64,000 nucleotides of DNA from Flavobacterium azooxidireducens (GCF_023195775.1 NZ_CP096205.1:1860001-1924000), one strand, 5' to 3'; counted from the first letter of the stretch, positions 44,774 to 54,575 are shown. Program-made: numbers and translations. The notes: generated by a model from the letters alone, not told the origin.

Positions 44774-45583
44774 ATGAAAAGATTATTTTCTATTTTGGCA
44801 ATCACAGGTCTAATGACGTTTGGAACAGTTCAAGCACAAGAAGACACAACTCAAACAACTGAGCCAGCTGTTGAAGCAGCAGCACCAGCTCCAGTAGAAG
44901 AAGCAGCAACTCTTGAAACTGCTGATGATGATACTACAGCTGCAGACAAACCATTTACGCAAGAGTTAAAAGAAAGATTTATTCAAGGGGGTCCTGGATT
45001 TATGGGGATCGTTTTGTTATGTTTGATTTTAGGTTTAGCTATTGCTATTGAAAGAATTATTTATTTAAATCTTTCTACAACAAATTCAAAAAAATTAATC
45101 AAAGATGTTGAAGATGCTCTTCAATCTGGTGGTGTAAATGCTGCAAAAGAAGTATGTAGAAATACTGCTGGTCCTGTTGCATCTATTTTCTATCAAGGTT
45201 TAGATCGTATTGACCACGGTGTTGAATCAGCTGAAAAAGCAGTTGTTTCTTACGGAGGAGTTCAAATGGGTCAATTAGAGAAAAACGTATCTTGGATTTC
45301 ATTGTTCATCGCATTAGCACCGATGTTAGGGTTCATGGGAACTGTAATCGGGATGATTCAGGCTTTCGATAAAATCGAAGCTGCCGGTAACATGGATGCA
45401 TCACTTGTAGCAGGAGGTATTAAAGTAGCGTTATTAACAACGGTATTTGGTTTAATTGTTGCGATGATTCTTCAAGTATTCTATAACTATATTATTGCAA
45501 AAATTGATTCAATCGTAAACGATATGGAAGATGCTTCTATCAGTTTAGTTGACATCCTTGTAGATTACAAAAACAAAAGATAA
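44774..45583 (+). CDS. exbB: ExbB/TolQ-type proton channel protein
   Basis: 269 residues. A signal-like N-terminus (MKRLFSILAITGLMTFGTVQ) leads to an Ala/Glu/Thr-rich periplasmic stretch (about 22-65) and then the ExbB core with three helices. The core shows GFMGIVLLCLILGLAIAIER and the conserved APMLGFMGTVIGMIQAFD plus LLTTVFGLIVAMILQVFYN. With ExbD it uses the proton gradient to energise TonB-type transport. First gene of a four-gene operon. Confidence 0.93.
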   Translation: MKRLFSILAITGLMTFGTVQAQEDTTQTTEPAVEAAAPAPVEEAATLETADDDTTAADKPFTQELKERFIQGGPGFMGIVLLCLILGLAIAIERIIYLNLSTTNSKKLIKDVEDALQSGGVNAAKEVCRNTAGPVASIFYQGLDRIDHGVESAEKAVVSYGGVQMGQLEKNVSWISLFIALAPMLGFMGTVIGMIQAFDKIEAAGNMDASLVAGGIKVALLTTVFGLIVAMILQVFYNYIIAKIDSIVNDMEDASISLVDILVDYKNKR

Positions 45584-45601
45584 TTTAAAATAACTATCAG
45601 T

Positions 45602-46015
45602 ATGAACTTAAACAAGTTATCCAGATTAATAGTTATTGTATTAAGTATAATTTCTATTGTGTTTCTGGCAACAATTATGGCGTCTGACTCTCCTGATGGA
45701 GGGATGATTGAGCCGTATATTTATGTTGCTTACTTAACACTTTTCATAGCAATTGTATTGGTGTTGTTGTACACGCTTAAAAATCTTGCTTCAAAAGATT
45801 TGAAGAAAACACTTATCAGTGTTGGAGCATTTTTAGGAGTTATTCTAATTGCCTTTATTTTTGCTGACGGAACTCCAGTGCCATTGAAAGATGGTGGAGA
45901 AGTTTCATCGTTTGGCTCAAAAATGGTTAGTACAGGTCTAAATGCTTTTTATATATTAGCTTTAGTGGCTGTAGGACTAATGTTTTTCTCAGGATATAAA
46001 AGAATTAAAAAGTAA
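45602..46015 (+). CDS. Four-helix membrane protein in the exb operon
   Basis: 137 residues with four hydrophobic helices (about 7-27, 40-60, 73-90 and 113-131) and short loops. No recognised family. It sits between exbB and exbD with 18 and 3 bp gaps, so it surely belongs to the operon and may be a subunit or assembly factor of this ExbBD unit. Confidence 0.72.
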   Translation: MNLNKLSRLIVIVLSIISIVFLATIMASDSPDGGMIEPYIYVAYLTLFIAIVLVLLYTLKNLASKDLKKTLISVGAFLGVILIAFIFADGTPVPLKDGGEVSSFGSKMVSTGLNAFYILALVAVGLMFFSGYKRIKK

Positions 46016-46018
46016 AAA

Positions 46019-46630
46019 ATGGCTAGAAAAAACAGAGCTGGTGCACCGGAAGTGAATGCCGGATCGATGGCAGATATTGCGTTCCTGCTGTTGATTTTCT
46101 TCCTTGTAACCACAACTATTCAAACCGATCAAGGGATTAACAGAAAGTTACCTCCGATTGATGAAACACAAACAGATCCACCTCCAATTAAAGAGAAAAA
46201 TATTTTCACAGTATTGATTAATAAAAATGATCAACTCTTGGTTGAAGATGTTCCTATGGATTTGAAAGATTTAAGAGAAGCAGCAATAGCTTTTCTTGAT
46301 AATGGTGGAGATGGTTCCTGTAGTTATTGTAAAGGAGCCGGAGATATAGCTTCGTCTGATAATCCAGATAAAGCAATTATTTCTTTACAAAATGATTCAG
46401 AAACATCTTATGAAGCGTATATCTCGGTTCAAAATGAATTAGTAGCCGCCTATTATTTTTTAAGAGACAGAGAATGTAAAGCAAGATACGGGAAGACTTT
46501 CCGTGAGTTAGAAGCTATGTTTGATGATCCTAGAACAAGAGATGCTCAACGTGAGAGAATTGAACCTCTTATTAAAGATATACAAACATTATTCCCTCAA
46601 AAGCTTTCTGAGGCAGAACCGAAAAGATAA
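46019..46630 (+). CDS. exbD: ExbD/TolR-type biopolymer transport protein (first copy)
   Basis: 203 residues, longer than E. coli ExbD (141). The single membrane helix holds the essential Asp in SMADIAFLLLIFFLVTT. The periplasmic part (about 45-203) is extended and contains two Cys in CSYCKGAGD, an unusual CxxC. It is coupled to ExbB and paired with a second, different exbD gene downstream. Confidence 0.9.
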   Translation: MARKNRAGAPEVNAGSMADIAFLLLIFFLVTTTIQTDQGINRKLPPIDETQTDPPPIKEKNIFTVLINKNDQLLVEDVPMDLKDLREAAIAFLDNGGDGSCSYCKGAGDIASSDNPDKAIISLQNDSETSYEAYISVQNELVAAYYFLRDRECKARYGKTFRELEAMFDDPRTRDAQRERIEPLIKDIQTLFPQKLSEAEPKR

Positions 46631-46651
46631 TTAATTATAAATTTTAGAAGT

Positions 46652-47125
46652 ATGTCTAAATTTAAAAAGAAAAAAGGAGGGGAAGTGCCAGCGATTTCAA
46701 CAGCATCTTTGCCGGATATTGTTTTCATGTTGTTGTTTTTCTTCATGGTTGCTACTGTGATGAAAGATAATGATTTGATGATTCAAAATGCTTTACCAAA
46801 AGCAGATCAGGTAACTAAATTAGAAAAGAAGGAGCGTGTAATGTTTATTTTCGCTGGGAAACCTCATGAAAAATATCGTTCACAATATGGTGAAGGTGCT
46901 CGTATTCAATTAAACGATCGTCTTTCAGATGTTACGGAAATTAGAAACTTTGTTTTAGCTGAGAGAGCTGCAAGACCACCAGAATTAGAAAATGTTTTAA
47001 CTACTTCACTAAAAGTGGATAAAGAAGTTAAAATGGGTCTTGTTACAGAAATCAAACAAGAATTAAGAAAAGTTGAAGCTTTAAAAATTAATTATACTAC
47101 CAATCAAGGTAAAGTAACTAATTAA
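46652..47125 (+). CDS. exbD: ExbD/TolR-type biopolymer transport protein (second copy)
   Basis: 157 residues. The membrane helix has the proton-path Asp in SLPDIVFMLLFFFMVATVMK. The periplasmic domain (about 45-157) is shorter than in the first copy. Two different ExbD proteins behind one ExbB are usual in Bacteroidota and may form mixed channels. The operon ends with the terminator at 47146. Confidence 0.92.
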   Translation: MSKFKKKKGGEVPAISTASLPDIVFMLLFFFMVATVMKDNDLMIQNALPKADQVTKLEKKERVMFIFAGKPHEKYRSQYGEGARIQLNDRLSDVTEIRNFVLAERAARPPELENVLTTSLKVDKEVKMGLVTEIKQELRKVEALKINYTTNQGKVTN

Positions 47126-47145
47126 TGCAACAATTTTAAATACAT

Positions 47146-47172
47146 AAGCCACGCATTTGCGTGGCTTTTTTT
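47146..47172 (+). terminator. Terminator of the exbB-exbD operon
   Basis: AAGCCACGCA pairs with TGCGTGGCTT, followed by T5-T6. Confidence 0.85.
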
Positions 47173-47200
47173 GTAATTTTATATTTCAAATGAGTTTTTT

Positions 47201-47887
47201 ATGAAGTTAAGTCTTTTTTTGTTTTTCTTCTCATGTGTAATGCTGGCACAAGACACGTTGTATTATGAAAAGAAAATAGATTCATTATACCGAGAAGACC
47301 AATTCTATTTTGGATTTGCCTATAATGTGTTGCAAAACAAACCGAGAGGTGTCTCGCAAGATGGTTTTTCTACCGGGTTACATTTTGGTTTTCTTCGTGA
47401 TATGCCAATAAGTAAAAATAGAACGTTTGCTGTTGCAGCGGGTCTTGGATTGGCTTATCAGGCATATAATCAGAACTTACTTATTTCTGATATAGATTCA
47501 GATTTCACATATACAGTTATTGACAGTGATATTTCGTTCAAGAAAAATCAGTTTTCGTTCATTAATGTAGATCTTCCAATTGAAGTACGTTGGCGAACAT
47601 CTACCCCGGAAAGTCATAAGTTTTTTAGATTGTATACGGGCTTCAAATTGAGCTATATGATATTTAATAATTCTCGGTTTATCTCTAATTCCGGTGATAT
47701 TAAAATTAATAATAACAAGCAATTCAACGCATTTCAATATGGAATTTATCTTGCTACTGGTTATAATACGTGGAATTTTTATGCCTATTATGGGTTTAAC
47801 ACTATCTTTAAATCTGAAGCAAAATTTGATGGAAGACCAATGGAGTTGAGTACGTTAAATTTAGGTTTGCAATTTTATATTCTATAA
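47201..47887 (+). CDS. PorT-like outer-membrane beta-barrel protein
   Basis: 228 residues. The short signal peptide (about 1-17, ending LAQ) is followed by amphipathic beta strands, including YFGFAYNVLQ, GLHFGFLRDMP and VAAGLGLAYQAYNQ, and a final aromatic-rich strand LNLGLQFYIL. The layout fits the PorT/SprT type of outer-membrane barrel; a role in T9SS is possible but not provable by eye. The 3' end overlaps the convergent gene by 6 bp. Confidence 0.72.
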   Translation: MKLSLFLFFFSCVMLAQDTLYYEKKIDSLYREDQFYFGFAYNVLQNKPRGVSQDGFSTGLHFGFLRDMPISKNRTFAVAAGLGLAYQAYNQNLLISDIDSDFTYTVIDSDISFKKNQFSFINVDLPIEVRWRTSTPESHKFFRLYTGFKLSYMIFNNSRFISNSGDIKINNNKQFNAFQYGIYLATGYNTWNFYAYYGFNTIFKSEAKFDGRPMELSTLNLGLQFYIL

Positions 47888-48487
47888 CCAAAAGTACCAC
47901 AAACAAAACTGCGGAATTGCTCCGCAAAAGAATCCTACAAATAATTCAAACATCGTGTGAGCTTTCATCTGCAACCTTGAGGAAGCCACAAATCCATTGA
48001 GTGTGATAAAAGTGGCGACAGTATAAAGTAAGGGTAGTTCTACTCTTGAACTTAATGCAATTATAAAAAACGTTAATGCCGCTATTCCAAGCATGTGTAA
48101 ACTGGCTTTTATCTTTAAGAAAAGAAATATTATGGCTAAGATTGTACTCCAAAAAGCTCCAAAAAAGAAAAAGTAAAGCTCAGGAATTCTATCAATTGTG
48201 ATGCTTTTTTGGGTAAGAATAAGTAATAAAATGCAATTGATTGTTAACGGGATTTTTCGTTGTGAAACTTGTGCAATCATAATCGAATCTACTTTTTCCA
48301 AAGACAAAAGAAGATAAAATAATGAAATAGGAATCAGCACTGTGATAATCACTATCTGAATCATATACAGATAGATTTCCTGCAACACAAAAAAATCCCA
48401 AAACAAAACAAAAAAGAAAGCGGCCGCATAAACCGATATAAAAAGCGGATGAAAAAGATAGGAGAATATGGGGAGAATGTTTTTCAA
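47882..48487 (-). CDS. Multi-pass membrane protein, phosphatase-like topology
   Basis: About 201 residues from the TTG at 48487 (LKNILPIFSYLFHPLFIS), which lies just after the rpoN stop. A TTG at 48517 would overlap rpoN by 26 bp, and no ATG suits. Six or so membrane helices, with HPLF near the start and MKAHTMFELFVGFFCGAIPQ near the end. Similar proteins are annotated as PAP2-like or unknown. It is probably co-transcribed with rpoN. Confidence 0.7.
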   Translation of the reverse strand: MKNILPIFSYLFHPLFISVYAAAFFFVLFWDFFVLQEIYLYMIQIVIITVLIPISLFYLLLSLEKVDSIMIAQVSQRKIPLTINCILLLILTQKSITIDRIPELYFFFFGAFWSTILAIIFLFLKIKASLHMLGIAALTFFIIALSSRVELPLLYTVATFITLNGFVASSRLQMKAHTMFELFVGFFCGAIPQFCLWYFWL

Positions 48488-48491
48488 ACAA

Positions 48492-49955
48492 TTATATTTT
48501 TTTCCGCATGCGAGCAACCGGAATATCCAATTGTTCTCGGTATTTGGCCACAGTTCTTCGGGCGATTGGGTAACCTTTTTCTTTTAAAATTTCGGCTAAT
48601 TGGTCGTCTGGTAGCGGTTTTTGTTTATCTTCCTCTTCAATCACATTTTGAAGAATTTTTTTAATTTCCAACGTAGAAACATCTTCGCCTTGGTCATTTT
48701 TCATTGATTCTGAAAAGAATTCTTTGATGAGTTTGGTACCATAAGGTGTTTCCACATATTTACTGTTGGCAACTCTGGAAACGGTAGAAATATCCAACCC
48801 AATCATATCGGCAATGTCTTTTAGAATCATCGGACGAAGTTTGGTTTCATCACCTTCTAAAAAAAATTCTTGCTGATAATGCATGATTGCATTCATCGTG
48901 ACAAACAACGTTTCTTGACGTTGTCTGATGGCATCTATAAACCATTTTGCAGAATCTAATTTTTGTTTGATAAACTGAACTGCATCTTTTTGAGCATTCG
49001 ATTTGTCACGAGAATCTTTATACGTTCGCAACATGTCTTGATAATCTTTTGACACATGAAGTTCCGGTGCATTTCTTCCGTTTAATAAAAGTTCAAGTTC
49101 GCCTTCCACAATTCGAATGGTGAAATCGGGAACAACATGTTCAATCATTTTGTTGTTTCCGGTAAAAGCTCCACCCGGTTTAGGGTTCAACTTTTCAATT
49201 TCTTCAATTGCTTTTTTAAGTTGATCTTGCGAAACGCCGTATTTATGAAGAAGTTTATCGTAATGTTTTTTTGTAAATTGTTCAAACTGATTTTCGATGA
49301 TATCAATTGCCAAATCTACTGATTCTGTTGGCGTCTTGTGTTTGAGTTGCAACAACAAACATTCTTGCAAATCGCGTGCACCAACGCCGGAAGGTTCTAA
49401 TTCGTGAACAATATGAAGAATGCGTTCAACCGCTTGTTCATCGGTATAAATACCTTGCGTAAATGCTAAATCGTCAACAATATCGGCTACCGATCGACGG
49501 ATGTAACCCATGTCGTCAATGCTTCCCACCAAAAATTCAGCAATTTCTCTATCTTCTTCAGAGAGAATAAAGGTGTTTAGCTGATTTATCAAATCCTGAT
49601 GAAAAGTAACCGGAGCAGCAAAAGGTGTTTCGCGGTCTTCGTCATCATCGCTGTAATTGTTGGCTTGGAGTTTATATTCCGGAGTTTCGTCGTCACTTAA
49701 GTATTCATCGATGTTGATGTCTTCTGCATCAATTCGATCATATTCATCTTCTTCGTAATCGTCAAACTCTTCTTTTTCATATTCATCTTCATATTCATCT
49801 TCCTCTTTTCCGCCTTCTAATGCCGGATTTTCATTCATTTCCTCTTTCAATCGTTGTTCAAAAGCCTGCGTAGGCAATTGAATTAACTTCATCAACTGAA
49901 TTTGTTGAGGAGATAATTTTTGAGATAATTTGAATTGTAGATTTTGTTTTAACAT
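48492..49955 (-). CDS. rpoN: RNA polymerase sigma-54 factor
   Basis: 487 residues, full length. The N-terminal Gln/Leu-rich activator region (LSPQQIQLMKLIQLPTQAFE) is followed by a very acidic region II (about 50-100), the core-binding domain, the helix-turn-helix (TVSRVANSKYVETPYG) and the RpoN box ARRTVAKYRE near the C-terminus. It needs enhancer-binding ATPase activators, none of which is encoded nearby. Confidence 0.96.
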   Translation of the reverse strand: MLKQNLQFKLSQKLSPQQIQLMKLIQLPTQAFEQRLKEEMNENPALEGGKEEDEYEDEYEKEEFDDYEEDEYDRIDAEDINIDEYLSDDETPEYKLQANNYSDDDEDRETPFAAPVTFHQDLINQLNTFILSEEDREIAEFLVGSIDDMGYIRRSVADIVDDLAFTQGIYTDEQAVERILHIVHELEPSGVGARDLQECLLLQLKHKTPTESVDLAIDIIENQFEQFTKKHYDKLLHKYGVSQDQLKKAIEEIEKLNPKPGGAFTGNNKMIEHVVPDFTIRIVEGELELLLNGRNAPELHVSKDYQDMLRTYKDSRDKSNAQKDAVQFIKQKLDSAKWFIDAIRQRQETLFVTMNAIMHYQQEFFLEGDETKLRPMILKDIADMIGLDISTVSRVANSKYVETPYGTKLIKEFFSESMKNDQGEDVSTLEIKKILQNVIEEEDKQKPLPDDQLAEILKEKGYPIARRTVAKYREQLDIPVARMRKKI

Positions 49956-49987
49956 TTTTATATTCTTTTACTACTTAACTCTGAAAT

Positions 49988-50055
49988 TTTTGCCACAAAG
50001 TCACAAAGTATTTTTCTTTGGTTTTTTTGAAGGCACAAAGCTCATTGTAACTATA
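49988..50055. repeat. CACAAAG-type repeat by the GxxExxY gene
   Basis: TTTGCCACAAAGTCACAAAG is followed by AAGGCACAAAGCTCATTG. The other side of the GxxExxY gene (50465-50485) carries the related TTTGCCACGAAG phrase on the minus strand, and the umuC-umuD spacer holds another copy of the AAGGCACAAAG part. Confidence 0.5.
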
Positions 50056-50060
50056 ATAAT

Positions 50061-50453
50061 TTAGTAATTCTTTGTGTAAATATATCTTTTAATGCCGTCT
50101 TTTATCAAAGGAACATTAAAATTAATTAAAAAGCCTAATTGATTTTGTGTTAATTTTAAATGACTTATCAATTGTGCTTTCCAAATAGGATTAACAATAT
50201 CAACTGCTTTTATTTCAATGATGATGGATTCTTCAACATATAAATCAAGGCGTAAACCTTCATCAAAATATAATTCATCATAAATAATTGGCAAATCAAT
50301 TTGTCTTTTGACTTTCAATCCTGCTTTTTCTAATTCATAAGCTAAACAAGCTTCATAAATTTTTTCCAATAAACCCGGACCAAGTTTTTTGTGAACTTGA
50401 TAGGCAGAATTTACAATAATTTTTGCAATTCTTTCTTCTTCATCAGTAATCAT
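50061..50453 (-). CDS. GxxExxY protein (PD-(D/E)xK-like)
   Basis: 130 residues from ATG 50453; the frame opens ten codons upstream in repeat sequence. The family signature is GPGLLEKIYE (GxxExxY), followed by RLDLYVEESIIIEIKA, a PD-(D/E)xK nuclease-like core with Asp and E-x-K. Function is unknown; a nuclease role is inferred from the fold. It is bounded on both sides by CCACAAAG/CCACGAAG repeats, a sign of recent insertion. Confidence 0.88.
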   Translation of the reverse strand: MITDEEERIAKIIVNSAYQVHKKLGPGLLEKIYEACLAYELEKAGLKVKRQIDLPIIYDELYFDEGLRLDLYVEESIIIEIKAVDIVNPIWKAQLISHLKLTQNQLGFLINFNVPLIKDGIKRYIYTKNY

Positions 50454-50515
50454 AATCTTAGCGTCTTCTTTTCTTCGTGGCAAATAGTAAAAATCTTTTT
50501 GTTTAAAAGTTTAAG

Positions 50516-50563
50516 GTTTCAAGTTTCAAGTTGTTGAACAATCAACAACTTGAAACTTGAAAC
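50516..50563. repeat. 22-bp perfect inverted repeat
   Basis: The left arm 50516-50537 and right arm 50542-50563 are perfect reverse complements, with a 4-nt loop. Each arm contains two tandem copies of the GTTTCAA/TTGAAAC phrase. It lies 4 bp past the asnS stop codon. A T tract does not follow on either side, so it is not a standard terminator, though it may stabilise the mRNA end. Confidence 0.8.
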
Positions 50564-50567
50564 AAAT

Positions 50568-52016
50568 TTAGAATTCTGCGTTCTGCGGTGTTCTAGGGAA
50601 CGGAATTACATCGCGAATATTAGTCATTCCGGTTACAAAAAGAACTAATCTTTCAAATCCTAAACCGAAACCGGAGTGAACAGCCGTTCCAAAACGCCGC
50701 GTATCCAAATACCACCATAATTCTTCTTCATCAATTCCTAATGCTTTCATTTTTTCAACTAAAACATCATGACGTTCTTCTCTTTGCGAACCACCAACAA
50801 TTTCACCAATTCCCGGGAATAAGATGTCCATTGCTCGAACGGTTTCTTTTCCTGGTTCTGTATTGTCGTTCAAACGCATGTAAAACGCTTTAATTTTTGC
50901 CGGATAATCATATAAAATTACAGGACATTTAAAGTGTTTTTCAACTAAGAAGCGTTCGTGCTCACTTTGTAAATCGGCACCCCATTCTTCAATTAAATAT
51001 TGAAATTTCTTGTTTTTATTTGGTTTTGAATTTCTTAAAATATCAATCGCTTCTGTGTAAGTAACACGTTTGAAATTATTTTCTAAAACAAAATTTAATT
51101 TTTCTAACAAACTCATTTCACTGCGTTCAGCTTGAGGTTTGTTTTTTTCTTCGTCTAACAAACGTTGTTCTAAAAACTTCAAATCGTCTTCATGTTTGTC
51201 AACGGTATATTTGATAACGTATTTGATAAAATCTTCCGCTAAGTCCATATTATCCGCCAATTCATTAAACGCCACTTCGGGTTCAATCATCCAAAATTCC
51301 GCTAAATGACGAGACGTATTTGAATTTTCCGCTCTGAATGTTGGTCCAAATGTGTAAACTTGACCCAAAGCCATCGCATACGTTTCAGCTTCCAATTGTC
51401 CGGAAACAGTTAGATTGGTTTCTTTACCAAAAAAATCTTCTTTATAATTTATTTTTCCTTCTTCTGTTTTTGGGGTGTTATCGAATGGAAGAGCAGTAAC
51501 TTTAAACATTTCACCTGCACCTTCAGCATCTGAACCGGTTATAATTGGCGTGTTTACATAGAAAAAACCTCTTTCCTGAAAATACTGATGAACAGCAAAT
51601 GAAAGTGTTGATCGCACTCGCATAATTGCACCAAACGCATTGGTACGCACACGCAAATGAGCATTTTCTCTTAAAAATTCTAACGAATGTTTTTTGGGTT
51701 GCATCGGATATTTTTCTGCATCCGAATCACCTAAAATTTCAATTTTAGAAACTTGAACTTCTACTTTTTGACCCGCACCTTTACTTTCTGCTAATGTTCC
51801 GGTTAACGAAACAGCAGCTCCGGTCGTTATTCTTTTTAAGATTTCTTCCGGTGTGTTTTCAAAATCTACAACACATTGGATATTATTAATGGTAGAACCA
51901 TCATTTAAGGCAATAAATTGATTGTTTCTAAATGTCCTAACCCAACCTTTTACGGTTACTTCAGTTAAAACAGGTGTGGCTGTTAGTAATTCGTTAACTT
52001 TTGTGTGCTTCTTCAT
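50568..52016 (-). CDS. asnS: Asparaginyl-tRNA synthetase
   Basis: 482 residues. The N-terminal OB fold ([18 protein letters not shown]) is followed by the class II catalytic domain with motif 2 ([21 protein letters not shown]) and motif 3 ([17 protein letters not shown]). An Asn-type insertion is present. It charges tRNA-Asn directly. The minus-strand -7 box TATATTTG lies just upstream. Confidence 0.96.
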   Translation of the reverse strand: MKKHTKVNELLTATPVLTEVTVKGWVRTFRNNQFIALNDGSTINNIQCVVDFENTPEEILKRITTGAAVSLTGTLAESKGAGQKVEVQVSKIEILGDSDAEKYPMQPKKHSLEFLRENAHLRVRTNAFGAIMRVRSTLSFAVHQYFQERGFFYVNTPIITGSDAEGAGEMFKVTALPFDNTPKTEEGKINYKEDFFGKETNLTVSGQLEAETYAMALGQVYTFGPTFRAENSNTSRHLAEFWMIEPEVAFNELADNMDLAEDFIKYVIKYTVDKHEDDLKFLEQRLLDEEKNKPQAERSEMSLLEKLNFVLENNFKRVTYTEAIDILRNSKPNKNKKFQYLIEEWGADLQSEHERFLVEKHFKCPVILYDYPAKIKAFYMRLNDNTEPGKETVRAMDILFPGIGEIVGGSQREERHDVLVEKMKALGIDEEELWWYLDTRRFGTAVHSGFGLGFERLVLFVTGMTNIRDVIPFPRTPQNAEF

Positions 52017-52036
52017 TTTGTTTTAAGTTTACTATG

Positions 52037-52044
52037 CAAATATA
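52037..52044 (-). promoter_or_regulatory. -7 box of the asnS promoter
   Basis: The minus strand reads TATATTTG, matching TAnnTTTG, about 20 bp before the asnS start. No TTG at the usual distance was found. Confidence 0.5.
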
Positions 52045-52064
52045 GTAGATTATAATTTTTTTGA

Positions 52065-54476
52065 CTACGATTTAGGTTGAGTTTCTTTTTCGTCTTCTTC
52101 CACCAAAATATCAATGGTAGGTTGAAGAAATTCTTCTTGATTGGCAATTGTCTTTTCTAAAGATAATAATAATGCCGGCAATAATAATAAATTGGACAAC
52201 ATGGCAAAAAGCAAAGTAGCCGAAACTAATCCGCCCAAAGCAACTGTTCCGCCAAAGCTGGAAATCATGAATACTGAAAATCCGAAGAATAAAACAATGG
52301 ATGTGTAAAACATACTTACACCGGTTTCTCGCAACGCATTGAACACTGATTTTCTGATTTTCCAGTTATTTGCTTGTAATTCCTGACGGTATTTGGCTAA
52401 GAAGTGAATCGTGTCATCAACCGAAATTCCGAAAGCTATACTAAACACTAAAATAGTTGATGGTTTTATCGGAACTCCCAAATAACCCATGACTCCGGCT
52501 GTAATTATCAATGGTAATAGGTTTGGAATTAAGGAAATAAGCACCATTTTGAACGAACGAAACAAATAGGCCATAAAAAGAGAAATGAGAAAAATGGCAA
52601 ATAATAAGGATAAAACTAAATTCGTTACCAAATAATTTGTTCCTTTTTGAAACACTAATGCTTTTCCTGTCAAGGTGACCGTGTATCGATCCTGCGGAAA
52701 AACTTTATTGATTTTATCCCAAAGCTTTTCTTCAATTTTTTCCATTTTATCGGTGCCGATGTCTTTCATAAAAGTGGTGATTCTGGCATATTGACCAGTG
52801 GAATCAACATAACTTTTCATGAAATTTTCTTTACTGTTTTGGGTTGCATTTTTGGCATAACTTAAAATAAAGCCTTGCTCTTGTGCGGTTGGCAATTCAT
52901 AATAATCGGGATTTCCGTTGTAGTAAGCTTGTTTAGAATATTTCACTACATTTACAATCGACATCGGTTGAGAAAGTTCAGGAATTTCACTGATAATTTC
53001 TTGCACTTCTTCCATTTTTCGCAAAGTTGAAAGTTTCATTACACCTTTTTTGCGTTTGGTGTCAATCATGATTTCCAAAGGCATCACACCATCAAATTCT
53101 TTTTCAAAGAATAAAATATCTTTAAAAAATCCGGTTTTTTTAGGCATGTCTTCTATCAAACTCCCTGAAATTTTCATTTGATATATTCCAATTATACTCA
53201 CAACAAGAAGAATAATTGAGGTAATATAAATGGAAATACTTCTGTTTTTTACTGTTTTTTCAGTCCAATTTACAAATGTTTTAGTGTAGGTTTTGTCAAG
53301 GTGTTCCAAATGTTTATCCTTTGGCAAAGGCATAAAACTGTAGATAATCGGAATAACCAGCAAGCAAAGAATGAACAACAAAACAATGTTGATCGAAGCA
53401 ATAATTCCAAATTCGGTTAGCAATTCGCTGTCAGTTACGATAAATGTAGCAAAACCGGCAGCGGTGGTTAAATTAGTCATCAAAGTGGCATTTCCAACTT
53501 TAGAAATAACTCGCTGTAATGATTTGGCCTGATTTCCGTGTTTTTTTACTTCCTGCTGGTATTTGTTGATTAAGAAAATACAATTTGGAATTCCGATTAC
53601 GATGATTAATGGTGGAATTATGGCAGTTAAAACAGTGATTTCAAATCCGAATAAACCTAATGTTCCAAAAGCCCACATTACACCAATGATTACAACACAC
53701 ATAGAAATGAATGTTGCTCTAAAACTTCGGAAAAAGAAGAAAAAGATTAACGAAGTTACCAATAGTGCGGCTCCGATAAAAATGCCAATTTCATCCACAA
53801 TGTTTTGCGAATTGAGTGTTCGGATATAAGGCATTCCGGAGACTTTTAAATCGATTTTTGTTTGTTCTTCAAAAGCTTCTATTTGTGGAATTAAATTCTC
53901 AACCACAAAATCTTTTCGAACACTTGTATTGACAATTTTCTTATCCAAATAAATCGCAGCCCTTATTGTTCCGGTTTTTTTGCTGAACAATAAATGCTCA
54001 TAAAAAGGTAAACGTTCAAAAAGTTCTTCGCGTTTGTCAAGTAGATATTTTGCGTTTTTAATTTTAGTTGAATCAATAAAATCAACCAATTCAAACGTTT
54101 CTAATGATTTGTTTTTGTTTAATTTTTTTAAATCATCAACCGAAATTATCAAATCAACTTCTTTTGACTTTTTTAGGTTTGTCATCAAATTTTTCCAAGC
54201 TGTAAATTGCTTTGGAGTGAAAAAAGTTGAGTCTTGAACACCTATAATGATTAGATTTCCTTCTTCACCAAACTTATCTAAAAATTGATTGTATTGTTCA
54301 TTTACTTCATGATGATCGGGTAGAAGATTTGCTTCTGTATATGTAAAACGCATGTGTTTCCATTGCAATGCCAAAAACACTGTCAATAGAAAAACGATGG
54401 AAAGAATTGTGATTCTGTTTCTGAGGATTATTCGGGCGATAGATTCCCAAAAACCTACGCTAAACCATTTAGCCAT
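52065..54476 (-). CDS. RND/MMPL-family exporter
   Basis: 803 residues. Two sets of six helices with large periplasmic loops after helix 1 and helix 7, the MMPL/SSD layout (shorter than AcrB). Characteristic stretches are LTAIIPPLIIVIGIPNCIF and FSIAFGISVDDTIHFLAKYRQ, with the proton-relay Asp pair at SVDDTI. No adaptor gene is close by. The substrate is unknown; lipids or hopanoid-like molecules are handled by relatives. Confidence 0.88.
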   Translation of the reverse strand: MAKWFSVGFWESIARIILRNRITILSIVFLLTVFLALQWKHMRFTYTEANLLPDHHEVNEQYNQFLDKFGEEGNLIIIGVQDSTFFTPKQFTAWKNLMTNLKKSKEVDLIISVDDLKKLNKNKSLETFELVDFIDSTKIKNAKYLLDKREELFERLPFYEHLLFSKKTGTIRAAIYLDKKIVNTSVRKDFVVENLIPQIEAFEEQTKIDLKVSGMPYIRTLNSQNIVDEIGIFIGAALLVTSLIFFFFFRSFRATFISMCVVIIGVMWAFGTLGLFGFEITVLTAIIPPLIIVIGIPNCIFLINKYQQEVKKHGNQAKSLQRVISKVGNATLMTNLTTAAGFATFIVTDSELLTEFGIIASINIVLLFILCLLVIPIIYSFMPLPKDKHLEHLDKTYTKTFVNWTEKTVKNRSISIYITSIILLVVSIIGIYQMKISGSLIEDMPKKTGFFKDILFFEKEFDGVMPLEIMIDTKRKKGVMKLSTLRKMEEVQEIISEIPELSQPMSIVNVVKYSKQAYYNGNPDYYELPTAQEQGFILSYAKNATQNSKENFMKSYVDSTGQYARITTFMKDIGTDKMEKIEEKLWDKINKVFPQDRYTVTLTGKALVFQKGTNYLVTNLVLSLLFAIFLISLFMAYLFRSFKMVLISLIPNLLPLIITAGVMGYLGVPIKPSTILVFSIAFGISVDDTIHFLAKYRQELQANNWKIRKSVFNALRETGVSMFYTSIVLFFGFSVFMISSFGGTVALGGLVSATLLFAMLSNLLLLPALLLSLEKTIANQEEFLQPTIDILVEEDEKETQPKS

Positions 54477-54495
54477 ACGATAATTTTAACGGATG

Positions 54496-54503
54496 CAAAG
54501 GTA
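54496..54503 (-). promoter_or_regulatory. -7 box of the exporter promoter
   Basis: The minus strand reads TACCTTTG, matching TAnnTTTG, about 20 bp before the exporter start. Confidence 0.45.
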
Positions 54504-54575
54504 GTGAAATCAATGCTAAATTGATGGTTTTAACTGTAATTTAATCTTTGAAATAATCAATAAAACGAATTGCTT

